Below, one piece after another: positions 1 through 10,065 of a stretch of 28,958 nucleotides of DNA; the first letter of the stretch is position 1, and each line of letters begins with the position of its first letter. The stretch comes from Pleurotus ostreatus/Saccharomyces cerevisiae fusant (taxonomy: Eukaryota; Opisthokonta), in NCBI GenBank assembly GCA_024196135.1, contig JAMQCK010000312.1:1-28958 (forward strand). Reading direction: 5' to 3'. Below the pieces are notes generated by a model. The model was not told the origin of the DNA. It ran no database searches and saw only the letters and a list, made by a program, of their open reading frames with translations. A program made the translations under genes and the position numbers.

Positions 1-299
1 TTTCAGGACTCGCGAGATGGCGACGCTGCTCGTGCCGTGTAGCTAGATAGACTGTGGATTCATAGGATGCAAGATACATGGCTATACATGAAGGGGAATA
101 CTAAACTGAAAAACAAAAACTTTGTGCATGATAGGTCCTGCACTACGTCTGATCCTAATTGGGGCGAGGAGGCTGGCGGGCTGCCACTTCGTCGCCATCG
201 TCCGCCGAGTCTGGCGCGATGCGATGGAGGACAGCCCGAAAAGCCGCCAAGGGGGTTGCCGAGGTGGGCCGTCGAGGACCCAAAAACGCGAGAAAGCCG
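1..299. other. 3' flank of the retroelement, no gene seen
   Basis: This stretch lies downstream (minus sense) of the recombinase stop codon at 302-300. Ngaro-type elements carry split direct repeats after the recombinase gene, so part of the 3' non-coding end probably lies here. I found no copy of the 5' leader (5510-5716) in it, so the repeats, if present, would continue beyond the window edge. The short open frames here have no recognisable content. Confidence 0.4.
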
Positions 300-1647
300 C
301 TAGGCGCGTCGAACGGCACGCCGACGGAACCCACTTGGGCGAAGCTCACGCCTGGCGGCACGCGATCCTCCTGCCCGCCCACATTGACGTTCTATGTGCA
401 GTGTTGCTAAGATTGAGACTGAGCGCCAATAACGAAGGAAGGCGCTTGAAGACCAGCGCCCGGTCGCGCGCACCACATCAGGGTCCACCCGGCACAAGAG
501 GTAGTGAGTTGTTCCCCCAATGCGGAAGCAGTGCCCTGTGAAGCGCCCGAAGCCCCGCTGCTGCCAGATCGTGTTGCACCGTCGTAGGAGCGTGTTCGTC
601 GTGAGCGCGACACGCCGTCCGCCCTGAATGTAGCTCGCGAGTGGAGTGCGATTTCCGATCTTGTTGACGGTGCAATGTCGACGAGTAGCTTCAATCGGAT
701 CGCTTGGACCGTCTTGCCGACATATGACCGCTTCCTCGCCGTCGACTTTCGCGACCTTCGTGTAGGGCAACTGGAGGGAGTACGAGCCTTGGGGGTTAAG
801 CAGACTAAGGTCGCCTCCTGTCGGCTGACGCGCTGAGTTGAACTTGGTGATGTCCATAACCGGAGACAGGAGCTCTCCTAGGCGGAGCTGTCCATGGAAG
901 GCGACGGTGGCTGCGAAGAATATGGCCACATCGCATGGCTTCGAGAGGTCGAGGTCTTTCGCCAACGCGTCGATCATCGGGAGTGTGATAGGCGCGCGCT
1001 TCCTGCGCCGCCCTGTCTGCGGCTCCGCATTCTTCGCCGCTCGCAGGGCAAGCTCGAGCATAGCCCCTCCGTGCCAGGGTGCGCCCTCGGTGACGTGCCA
1101 GCGATAGACCCCACGAAGCCGTGCGCGCACAGCCTTCCCCGTCATCGTTCCCGAGATCGAGGATGCATACCCGCAGAGTAAGATCTCTGACTGTGCGGTG
1201 ATTAGCGCTCTAAAAAGAGACCCGGTGCGTATGTACACGCACTGCAGGTAACGCCATATCTAGCGGGATCCCCTCCTTTGCGCAGTACTGCAGGAAGTAC
1301 TGCCTCTGGCCTGGGTACTTCCTCGATGTCGAATCCGCCCAAGCACCGGCGAGGTGAAGACGCACGCGCGATTGGAGCGCAGCTGGGACGGGTGCTCGGC
1401 GAGAGTATGCGCCCGATCTCGCCTTGAAGGAGACTCGGGCACGAGCTGCCGCCATGTCGTACTTCAAAGAGAGCAGGCGGCGAGAGTGGATTCGGGCGAC
1501 CATAGCGCGGATGTGGTTGTGGCCAAGCTGCATGCCACCACTCCCATGTTTCTCGTGGCGAGCAGCGACACGTGCTCGCGGCGTGGCCGGCGTTTCGCCA
1601 CGTACAAGCTTTTCGGGAGGTAACACATTATATTGGTATGTAGGGTA
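300..1647 (-). CDS. Tyrosine recombinase of the retroelement (2 exons)
   Basis: Exon 1 ends at 1243 and exon 2 runs 1190-300; the 52 bp intron has a GTGCGT donor, CTAAT branch site and CACAG acceptor, and joins LDMALPA to SEILLCGYASS in phase 0. The N-terminal core-binding domain contains AWADSTSRKY. The catalytic domain has the first Arg in GQLRLGEL, the box-II GHCFRIGG (HxxR), GRWSS and the Tyr in RYWR, so the residues needed for strand exchange are present. It would integrate circular element DNA without target duplication. The frame is open from directly after the TGA at 1650-1648 and has no ATG near its beginning; the true start is unknown. It could be reached by stop readthrough from RNase H or from an internal Met. 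Confidence 0.8.
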
Positions 1648-3450
1648 TCACTTAATACGCGTGTCGTGACGAGGTACATGAGAATGTAGGTAAGGCGTGA
1701 GGTGACGGGGGAGCGCAGGAGCGTGCGGTAGTAACTGCTTTCGAGGCGGGAAAGCCCCCCGAGATGGAGCGTCTGCCGGGTTCTCCTTCGTAGAAACCCA
1801 GACTGTGGTGACCCAGATCTTGTGCTCGTGGAAGAGCTCCACGATGCGCCGCAGGATGCGGTTCTGCTGCGTGCCGCGAGACCGCCCAGAGTCCAGCGCC
1901 CCAACTACACCCTGGTTGTCGGAGTGGAGGACAATGTGCACGTCGCGGAAGCCCCCTGCGGCTAGGGTTCGGATCGCCAGTTCAACCGCGACCATCTCCG
2001 CCCAACCAATGTCCCGTCCATCCGTTTTCCAGCCCTCCTTGAACTCCCACGCGAGCCACTTCCCATTGAGGACGAGGCCGATCCCCCACCCAGTGGACGC
2101 ATCGACGTACAGCTTGTCGTTCGTTGCGGAAGGCGGCCGAATGATGTCAATGCCCACGTCGGGGCGGGAGAGAAGTGAGCGCCACCACTCGACCGACTCT
2201 GTAGTGTAGGCCGGGAGGGTGCGCCGAGCGAAGGGGGAGTTTGTCGTCCCAAAGGAGCTACGAAACTTGTAGAGGTCGGGAAGGTACGCGCGACCATCGG
2301 GGGCGACCAGGGTGACGTGATTGAGGGTGCCGATTACCTTCTCCACGTCGCGCAGCGAGAGGGAGGCACCAGCCACCCACGGCTCCAACCGAGCGAGATA
2401 CTTGAGCTTCTTCGCCTCGGGGAGGGAGACGTGCTTGGCAACGATATCCCAGTCGAAACCGATGTACCCAAAGATGGAGGTGAAGTCGACAAACTTTGCC
2501 GGAGCCCAAGGCCAGCCGAGTTTGGCTGCAATGTTCCAGACCAAGGAGGCGTCGTACGAGAACTGGTACGAGCCATCCGCGTTCTGAGCCTTCGGGTATC
2601 TGAAGCTGATGATGAGCAACACGTACTGCAGAAACCCATGGGCACTGCGAACCTCATGAAGACAAAGTCATCTACCCATTTGATCACTGCATCCACTCCG
2701 AAGTGCCGAAGGATGAGGACCATCGCGTCGGCCACCCGCCCCCAGATCCCGGGCATGGAGGCAGCCCCGAAGTTCCCGCAGAGGTCGACGAAGATGAGCG
2801 CGCCGATCAGGTAGCAGGTGAATACACGGGAACGAGGGTCGGTGGGGAGGTTCCGGAAAGCAGAGTCAACGTCGAAGACGGCCGCCTGAGTGCCCGGCGG
2901 GGCATCGGCGACCAGGAGATAGCACTCGGAGAAGCTCCCCCACTTGCACTTGAAGAGCTCCGGGTCGATGATCGCGTTGTTGGACACCTCGGTGGGATCA
3001 ATAGCGATGTGGTCGGTGATAGGTGCGGTAATGGAGGGGTTGCGCGGGTAGGAGTGGTCGACGATGACCCGCATCTTGCCAGGGCGAGTCTCGACCACTC
3101 CGAGCGGCACGGTGCGGAAAGGCCCGAGGATGGCCTCAAGGGTGGCCCGGTCGTAGCCCTTCGACAAACGACCCTTCTCTATCTCTTCCATGTACTTCGA
3201 AACGACGAAGGCCTGGTGCTCGTCGGACTTGAAGTGATTAGGGGGTATGTGTGTTGAGGAAATGGATGTATGCTCGAGACCAAGGGGAAAACCGTGAGTG
3301 ATGTGTCGCAGAACGTCGGCGTACTCTGGTAGCGCCCCCGCAGCATCCAGTGCGACGCGCCACGCGTCAGACTGAAAGGGGGTAACAATGCGGTGGAGCA
3401 GCTTACGCGCCGCCTGCACCGCGGCCTGGCTTGCCGGCAGAGGCGCAGGT
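1648..3450 (-). CDS. Reverse transcriptase-RNase H of the retroelement, one frameshift
   Basis: The RT part is read in the frame that is open to 2334, with the fixed motif GKMRVIVDHSYPRNPS, the motif-A region FDVDSAFRNLP and the catalytic WVDDF (VDD codons at 2675-2667). The RNase H part is read in a second frame from about 2636 to the TGA at 1650-1648. It shows the four acidic residues in VDASTGWG, AEMVAVEL, HSDNQG and NPADAPSR. The switch near 2636, just after FAVPMG, needs a -1 shift, as if one base had been lost. No ATG lies near the start, so the left limit of the reading frame (about 3450, overlapping the gag end) is approximate. The family is clear; whether this copy makes an active enzyme depends on the frameshift being real. 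Confidence 0.8.
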
Positions 3451-5509
3451 CTGGGCTGCGTGACCAGCCTTCCCACACAGGGAGCAGAGGTGCTCGTAGG
3501 TGCACCCGTTGCAGCCCCGGGGGCCGTTGAACGACTGGCAGTACCGGCGACCCTCGGAGTCGCGCCAGTCCCGGTCACCACGGCGGACGAGGTGACGGCC
3601 TGGACCACGGCACGCCTTGAAGCTGTGGTCCGTGGAGCCACAGTACATGCAGATGAGGACCGCCCATGCGGGTGGGCGCGGGCGAGCACCAGAGGCCTGA
3701 AAGGAAGACCTGCCCCCTGCCTCCGCGCGAGGCGCGGTTGGGGGCGCACGAGGAGCAGACGAGCGAGCTGCGGCCAAATCAGCCTCCAGGCGAGTGAAAC
3801 GGGCCTCGTTGGCTCGCTCCCTGTTGTGGGCATGCTCCGAGAGGACCTGCTGCCACAACGCGTCGTGCCAGATAGCCGCGGAATAGGTACCCGGCGCGAA
3901 CTGAACCATGCGCAGCACACGCACGGAGTAGTCGACGAGTTCGGGCCAGCGCGCCACGAGGTCGGCGAAGTTGTACAGCATCGCGAAATGGACTGTAAGA
4001 TCCCGCGCGATAGCTTGCGCATTCCAATCGCCGGGCTCGCTGTCTGCCTGAGTCCGCAGGAACATCTTCACCGCGAGACAGAACTCCGAAGTGGCCTCAC
4101 GGTGCTCCGCGAGGCTGAGCAGCAGCTCCCGTGAGCAGTCGAACCGCGGCGCGGCCGATGTTGAGGACAGCGATGTACGGGAACCGTCCGCGGAGATGCC
4201 CTGCATCCGCCGCGCAAGACCCGCGCGCTGCGCAGACCGCGTGAATTCGGTGAGCGGAATGTGCTGGTCCCAGACGTTGAGGAGGGTCTGCCGCACGGCG
4301 TCCGAGAAGAAGCGGGTGTTCGCGCTGATGTGGCGAACCTCCCCCATCTTGGCTGCAGAGAGGATGACGCGAGTGGTCGGGGCAGGAGGGGGCATGTCTG
4401 CAGTGTGCAGCTGATGCTGGACCTGAATCTCCTGCCACGCCGTGTCCTGGGGCCGGGCAGGTGCCGGACGCGATGGGCCCGCCGCAGGGGGGGACCAGCG
4501 AGGGGCGGAGGGAGAAGGAGTGCGCCGTTCCCGGGGAGCGGGGGTGTCGGACGCAGCCACTGCAAAGGAAGAGCACGTTAGCACCATGAAGGCGCGTGCG
4601 GAGAAGGAAGGAGGGCGCGTGCTTGCGCGAGAGAAGAGACGCGTGCTCGCGAGGAGGAAAAAACGCGTGCCTGCGTGTGAAGGGAGACCAAGAACGCGTG
4701 CCTGCGCCTGGAGTGGGGAGGAGGGGGGGGAAAAGACAAGAGGAGGGCCCGCGCAAGGAACGGGGAACAAAAAACACGCATATATGCGCCCTAGAGCACA
4801 CATACGCGCATATATGCGCCGCCCACCCAAAGGCCGGCCCCCAAGAAGCAAGGAAGGGACACTCACATTGAGCCTGCAGAGCAGCAATACGCTGCTCGTA
4901 CTCCTTGACCTTCGCCCGGCAAGCCGCCGCGGCCGACTCCACCTGCTGATAGCGCTCGGCCTCCTCCGCAAAACGCCCCGCGTAGTGATCCTCTAGCTCC
5001 TGGTACGCCTCCGCCGCCTCAGCGGCGCGGACATACAGCTCGTCATCGGCCATGGTCCGAGGCGAGCTGGTGCCACGCGCCCGCTTCGATGGCGGGGACG
5101 GCTCGCTGCGGTTGGACAACTGGCGGCCGCGACCCGCCCTGGGAGAGTCGTCCTCGGTGGGAGTCAACGGAGACAAGGGGCCCGCGCGCGAGCGCGAGGC
5201 ACCCGCGCGCTCCAACTGCGCCGCCCAGTCGTTGACATCGTCTCCCGAGCTGAGCGGGGACGCCCGCGGCATCGCCGAGGGCCGCAGAGGGGTCACCGCC
5301 GCCGCCGCCGGGACAGGAGCTCCCGCGACCGCAGCAGGCGCCGCAGCCGCGACCGCCGCACCCGCCTTTGCCGCCTTACGCGCAGCAGGCGCGGCAGTCG
5401 CAGGGCGAGCTCGCGCAGAGCGACGCAGGGGCATCGCCCCGTTGGTCTGCAAGTCATCCGCCGGCGCAGCCTGAGAGGCCTTGCCCTTCTTCCCGGTCGC
5501 AGTCGGCAT
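3403..5509 (-). CDS. Gag-like zinc-knuckle protein of the retroelement (2 exons)
   Basis: Exons 5509-4867 and 4559-3403 join in frame to 599 codons plus stop, which supports the splice. The product would coat element RNA. Residues 1-110 are Ala/Pro-rich and basic. About 159-214 is an Ala/Glu-rich probable coiled coil that ends exactly at the intron. The middle part (about 280-450) resembles a helical capsid-like region. The C terminus has a CCHC knuckle at 518-531 (CMYCGSTDHSFKAC), a Cys/His cluster around 555-572 and a second CCHC at 573-586 (CSLCGKAGHAAQTC). The start is the first ATG of the frame, about 207 bases inside the presumed 5' end. The RT frame overlaps the gag end in the +1 phase, so RT expression needs frameshifting, splicing or re-initiation. 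Zinc motifs are directly seen; the capsid role is inferred from position. Confidence 0.8.
4560..4866 (-). other. Spliceosomal intron inside gag, with internal repeats
   Basis: On the minus strand the donor is GTGAGT (4866-4861) and the acceptor is preceded by GCTAACG and TTTGCAG. Removing 307 bases restores one frame between the two gag exons. The intron is far longer than the ~50 bp introns elsewhere in the window. It contains four diverged copies of a motif like ACGCGTGCCTGCG spaced about 30-35 bases apart (plus-strand 4615-4712) and two copies of the palindrome-like GCATATATGCGC (4779-4818). Confidence 0.7.
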
Positions 5510-5716
5510 GGGAAAAACGCTCAGAGAACGAGAGAAACGTAGATATCACAGGAAAAAGTCGAAAAGAAAGTCGGAGCGTTGAGCGAGACGACTACGACGT
5601 ATGGACTGAATGGCGGGCGGAAGAGAGAGAGGCGCAGTCACGTGCTCTTCTTCCGCCACCTCTAGCTACGTCCCGAAACGGCGCGCCTGCTCCTCCGTGC
5701 CTCCCCCGCGTCGCTG
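5510..5716 (-). promoter_or_regulatory. Presumed 5' leader/terminal region of the retroelement
   Basis: The 207 bases between the gag start codon and the end of the neighbouring reading frame have no open frame. On the minus strand the half next to gag is pyrimidine-rich, as expected for a fungal promoter or leader. No repeat of it was found at the other end of the element within the window, so its role as a terminal repeat is unproven. Confidence 0.35.
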
Positions 5717-6061
5717 TCACATCTGGTTAAGCAGCTTCTCAGCCTGAGCTGCAAGCATTGAACTCGAAGAAGAGGCCGGATTGGATGATGTACTGCCAGA
5801 GGGTGAGACGTCGTTGACCGCCTGAGGCTCACTGGCGGCCGGCTGGAGTGTCGAGATCTCTGCCGCCGCCGTTGACAAGGAGGAGGAGGAGGAGGTTAGG
5901 AACGGGTCGGCGCCTTGATGCCAGCTTTGAGCATGGCCACACTCGCGACACAGTTCAAGCGCGCTCGGATCGGCAGGCGCCTTGTAGGCCTGGCATTGAT
6001 GTACGCAGGCCTGGCCGTCAGGCTTGGTGCAGCGTGTAGCAACGAGAGAGGGATGCGCCAT
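5717..6061 (-). CDS. Cys/His-motif protein, probably truncated by the element
   Basis: The 114-residue frame starts at an ATG and has a Cys-rich N terminus (residues about 11-48) with RCTKPDG, ACVHQCQAY and CRECGHAQSWH. This is a likely metal-binding module of a kind I associate with N termini of longer uncharacterised agaricomycete proteins. The rest is a Ser/Thr-rich, disordered-looking tract ending in AEKLLNQM and a stop. That stop coincides with the presumed 5' end of the DIRS/Ngaro element, so the gene may have been cut by insertion. An alternative is a short intact protein. Function is not known. The Cys pattern is seen; truncation is inferred. Confidence 0.5.
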   Translation of the reverse strand: MAHPSLVATRCTKPDGQACVHQCQAYKAPADPSALELCRECGHAQSWHQGADPFLTSSSSSLSTAAAEISTLQPAASEPQAVNDVSPSGSTSSNPASSSSSMLAAQAEKLLNQM

Positions 6062-6336
6062 TCTGAATGCGAGTCTCTGTCCCCCGTGGGCGTCCGGGAC
6101 AGCCGCAAGCGATCGCCCGGATGACAGTCCACGAGAGCCGAAGGAATGCAGCGAGGGATGGCGAGAACGGGTAAATGGGGGTGGGGAAGGAAGATGGGTG
6201 AGACGGCTGACAATGTCAATACGCTATATGTGCGCCTCTGACAAAAGTAGACGCCATTTTACCCGTTCAAAGTTGTTCCGCCGCGCGTACACATGCTGCG
6301 AGAGTAGTCTGCAAGCGTATCAGATTCGCGAGTAAG

Positions 6337-8396
6337 CTATCCGACAGAGTCAGGATGGGAGAGTACGTAGTTCATGACAAACAAGGCCCTTCCCCATTGC
6401 TCGGCGCGCGGCAGCCAAATATGGTTTGGCAGACAGATGCGCATCTCCTTCGTCCCTTTCCGTCCCCCTCGTATCATCTCATACGCTTCATAGCTCCCTT
6501 CGCTCCACTCCTGAGGTAGAAGACCCATCCCGCCAGGAACCTTCCCCGCCTGCTCCGCTTGTTGAAGCGCCATCTCAAACAAGGAGAACGCCTCCTCGGT
6601 TTCAAAGGGGCAGGTGTGCTTGGGAGCGTGGATCGGTTGTAGGTGGAAATTAGGGTCTCCGTCACCCTCAACGAGGTCGTCCAGCTGGTCACAGACAGGG
6701 TCCACATCTACCTCGCCGATAATTGGGATGTCCTCGTCGTCAGGACTGTGCCCAGCGCCAGTCAGCTTGCTGCCACCTGACATCTGCCGCTGAACGCCCT
6801 CTACGCCATAATGGGCATAGATATCTTTGACGTCAACATCCGCGCAATCATCGACCCGGTACCCGTTGTCCATGATACCTTCGGCGCGCATATCCTGCAG
6901 CAAAATTCAGCTCCTGTGAATACCAGATAACCCCACCACTCACCAGCGGCGACTGCTCGTGTCCCAGACCACCGATGGGCTTGCAATTGTACTGCTTGCG
7001 GAACGTTTGACAGTCGTCATCGATCTTGGCGAGGAATAGGTAATGAAGAAGCCAGAGATGGCGAGGATCAGCACGCCGCAGATCATGGAGCTCCTCGAGC
7101 CGGAAGAAGAAGGCCCGCCATTGCCTAGCGAACTGCCCGCCAACCTCAACCCACAGCCGCTCGATCCGTGTGTTACGTGTAGATCTGTAAGTTGTGAACG
7201 CGCGTTTGAACATGCTGGTAACAGACGTACGTGCCCCAGATGAAGGACCCTCGGTTAAGGCCCCATTTCTGGATCATCCAGATCGCCACGAGTTTGTTTT
7301 CCATCCCGCGATCTCCACGGACTCGAGAAGGGGCGCCATACTGGTCGACCGACTCCAAGAAGAGGTCGAGGACCGTTGACGCCCTATTGTTGTCGCTCGC
7401 TCTTATGCCGACGATCTGATATAGCATACATGATTCAGTGTACTGGACAGCATAGACGTAGAACATACAGTGCGGTCATAGCCATCGACGGTGCCATGAA
7501 TGACAATGCCCCATAAAATGAGCTTGTGGTGGCCATCAAGGTGCCAGAAGGCGTTAGGGCGAGAGACGCGATACTGCCGTCGAGGAATCTCATTACGCGT
7601 ACGGACAACATTGCCAATGCCATCAATCCTGGCAACAGACGCGCGGAGGCGCTCACGCTGGATGCGCAAACTTTTCTCCTCGCGTACATAGCCGACAAGA
7701 TACCTCAGTCCAGCATGAGGCTTGTCCCGTCGGTATCTGGAACAGCATGCGGATCAGTAAAGCTAGCGCAACACATGTATACGACGTACTCGCGGCAAAT
7801 GGCATCCAGCTGTTCGTCAGACATCTCGCTGAAGCCCCTGTCAATGCCGTATTCCTTGATGGCCTTGTAGAGGGTGGGACGGCTGACGTTGAAACGCCTG
7901 GATATGGCGGCAATGTTGCCTCGACGCTTGGGAGACAGCAGTTCCGCAAGGATATCGAAATCAACCTCCTTCTTCGGCCTTCCCCTCTTTCCGGTCTTGA
8001 CGAGTCGGACAGGTTCGAGATGTCGAACACGACGCTCATCGCTGGGTTACAATGAGATAGTGATTGAGAATAGGTGCATATGGCGCACCGTTCGCCCGCC
8101 GTTCTCTCTGCATCCTGCAATCGTGCTACCAGGTCATCCACGAGCCCTGCAACGTCATTGACCCAGGCATCGGGAAAAAGGACGTCCTCCACCGCCGCAT
8201 GGTTGCGCAGGGCCTTGATGAGGGGCGCAGCCGCATCCTTGAGGTTGGAGACGTGATAGCGGAGATGGTCAAGGGACGCGTCCTTGCCGAGCGCGTCTGA
8301 GGCATGTATTGCCAGCGCGGCTACCCGCTCGACAACTTCAAAGACATGAGGAGACCACTGATGTCCGGCTGGAGCGGCCGGCAGCTCAGGAAACAT
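6337..8396 (-). CDS. DDE integrase-like protein with helix-turn-helix (6 exons)
   Basis: Exons 8396-8089, 8041-7790, 7736-7469, 7415-7231, 7184-6944 and 6894-6337 total 1812 bases, 603 codons plus stop. The five introns are 46-53 bp with GT..AG ends. Residues 1-102 are a helical N-terminal region; RGRPKK (122-127) looks like an AT-hook-type basic patch. Residues 145-169 form a resolvase-like helix-turn-helix (NIAAISRRFNVSRPTLYKAI). The integrase core has Asp254 in FWHLDGHHKL, Asp311 in RVRGDRG and Glu346 in TRIERLW: a DDE triad with 34 residues between the last two. Exon 6 is an acidic C-terminal region with no known domain. This matches the integrase-core (rva_4-like) proteins that are multicopy in mushrooms. 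No terminal inverted repeats were seen, so it may be a domesticated or orphan transposase. The gene is divergent from the BTB gene, 193 bp apart. Confidence 0.8.
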
Positions 8397-8522
8397 CGGT
8401 TCAAAGCCAGGCCACTAGTGAGAGAGAGCGACAAGGTGCAAGCAACCTCGCGGGCATTGATCGGACTTCGCATGTCGGGCCGGATCCCAGCCCTTAACGC
8501 CCATATGCGCCCCCAATGGTGT

Positions 8523-8529
8523 ATATAAG
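8523..8529 (+). promoter_or_regulatory. TATA box of the BTB-like gene
   Basis: TATATAA within TGTATATAAGGC lies 61-67 bases upstream of the first ATG (8590) of the BTB-like gene, in the 193 bp region shared with the divergent integrase-like gene. The spacing fits a core promoter. Confidence 0.55.
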
Positions 8530-8589
8530 GCGCCGCCGTAGCGTATCATTTCCGAGACCAGCCTACGTTCTTGCCTTCGCTATATCTTC

Positions 8590-9734
8590 ATGCTCGACGA
8601 TGTGCCAATGTCTGAAGAGCCTACGGCGGAGAATACAGCACCCAACCCAGGCAACCCAGCGCCAGGCCTCATTCACCATCCTGACTTCTATTTTGACGAC
8701 GATGGCGCGACTCTGATTGTGCAGGTTGGTCCGCGGACTTATGGAATAAGATCTATACTCACACACATAAGGTCGAGGACCACTTGTACAAGCTCTACCG
8801 AGGACCCTTAATGGCCGACTCCGAGGGCTTTCGGCAGGTGTTGGGCGTCCCCGTTGGCCTGGGCGAATCGAATGTTGTACACCTGGGCGCCAACGTCACT
8901 CGAGCTCAATTTGACGCATACTTGAACTGGAAGTACAGGAGGTCAGTGATCGTTTCGACGCCGCTAGTCAGATACAATCTGACTCACAACATAGCGTGGG
9001 CGACGTACTCTACAAAGATGCTAGCACGCTTGCAGCATCAAAGAGTCGGGAGCTGCTTGCCAAGCGCGAGACGTTCTGTGTTGACCTTCTAGAATTTTCT
9101 AAGACGTGGATCATCAGCCTTCCACGGACGGAAGCAATACAGGCGCTGCAAACCTGCAAGTTGAAACCTGCTCGCCGACTCTATCTCGCCTGCGTCTACA
9201 ACATTTCCGAGTGGGTCAAGCCTGCCGTCGCGAGCATCCTGCGCTACAGTCTTGACTCTCTGTCACTGCCGGAGTCGGCTGACCTTGGTATTACTGTGTA
9301 CCGCATCCTTGCCCTGGCGCGCGAAAAATATGTCGAAGCACAACAGAACCGGTCAGTCGGTATCGGGCATAATCATTGACTTCAGTACTAACCACACATG
9401 TCATAGGCTGTATACCGCCCCCCAGCTTGAGGTCGACCCCTCGTATGGGCCAGGTCATGACCATGAGGTCTGTCGGCGCGTATGGAAGAACTTTTGGTGG
9501 AATGGTATTGCCAAGCAGGCGATGGCGCCTTACGCAACATTGACAGAGTACTCATACCCGGAGTACATCACCAAGAAAGCGGGTGTGCTGGAGGCGGGCG
9601 GCATGCATGCATCGTGCATTGAGTACATCGTGAAAGCGATTGATGAAGGTCGTGCGTTTGCGATAGATCAGCGGGAGGGGGTCATCTCGGGGGCGGAGAG
9701 CGCGATACTCGACTATATTGCATCTTCCAACTAG
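8590..9734 (+). CDS. BTB/POZ-domain-like protein (4 exons)
   Basis: Exons 8590-8724, 8772-8941, 8995-9351 and 9407-9734 total 990 bases, giving 329 residues; introns are 47, 53 and 55 bp with good donors (GTTGGT, GTCAGT, GTCAGT). The N-terminal segment HHPDFYFDDDGATLIVQ followed by VEDHLYKLYRGPL is the typical start of basidiomycete BTB/POZ proteins, which mediate dimerisation or Cullin-3 adaptor contacts. The rest (about 85-329) is helical with no second known domain, ending YIASSN. A second in-frame ATG at 8608 gives a six-residue shorter protein and is equally possible. A TATA box sits at 8523-8529. No damage is seen, so it is probably functional; partner and pathway are unknown. Confidence 0.75.
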
Positions 9735-10065
9735 CGACCAGACTAGGTGTACGGGGTATGACTGAAGCAAGGCTTAGAATGCTGATAGCACAACCTCCTG
9801 CGCGACACTGGCAGCGACAGTAAGAGCTGTGAGCTACACGTGATCGATGGCTCGACCACATTCTACGCACCTTGGAACAAGAACAAGATCACTCCGCGAC
9901 CAAGCGTGTTCCACATTCTGACGCTGTTAGAGAGATGAAAGTCCAACACCATGCGTAGAGCGCACCTGGTTCAGGCCGGATGCCGGGGCCCAGCGAACCA
10001 TCCACAGTAGTCGGCGGAGAAAGGCAGCCTCGCTTCGTGTAGGTCGTAGCTCACGCACGTCGGTC
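9735..10065. other. Intergenic, nothing recognised
   Basis: About 330 bases after the BTB stop codon. Both strands carry only short frames without motifs, and no splice-supported exon was found. Confidence 0.4.

Larger units (their letters stand above)
300..5716 (-). mobile_element. DIRS/Ngaro-like tyrosine-recombinase retrotransposon
   Basis: Reading on the minus strand, the order is Gag with zinc knuckles (5509-3403), reverse transcriptase plus RNase H (about 3450-1648) and tyrosine recombinase (1647-300). This gene order and a YR instead of a DDE integrase define the DIRS order; the absence of a methyltransferase-like domain after RNase H points to a Ngaro-like rather than a classical DIRS1 element. 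Catalytic motifs of all three enzymes are visible. Spliceosomal introns sit in gag (4866-4560) and in the YR gene (1242-1191). Damage is slight: one frameshift near 2636 and a TGA at 1650-1648. Ends are inferred, not seen: the right boundary is placed where a neighbouring reading frame stops (5717), and the left end may lie outside the window. Confidence 0.85.

Noticed and set aside
2701..4022. The upper part of the 562-residue minus frame as one long RT protein
   Set aside because: Residues upstream of about 3450 are the shadow of gag in another phase, and those after 2636 are the shadow of RNase H; only the middle is real RT.
3388..4134. 248-residue plus-strand frame opposite gag
   Set aside because: Antisense shadow of a GC-rich coding region, with no motifs.
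4097..4866. Continuation of the gag exon 1 frame to 4097
   Set aside because: The frame after GTGAGT at 4866 is intron and then the wrong phase of gag exon 2; zinc knuckles lie in the spliced frame.
300..5716. Gypsy-type LTR element
   Set aside because: No protease or DDE integrase and no LTRs; the third enzyme is a tyrosine recombinase with HxxR, W and Y.
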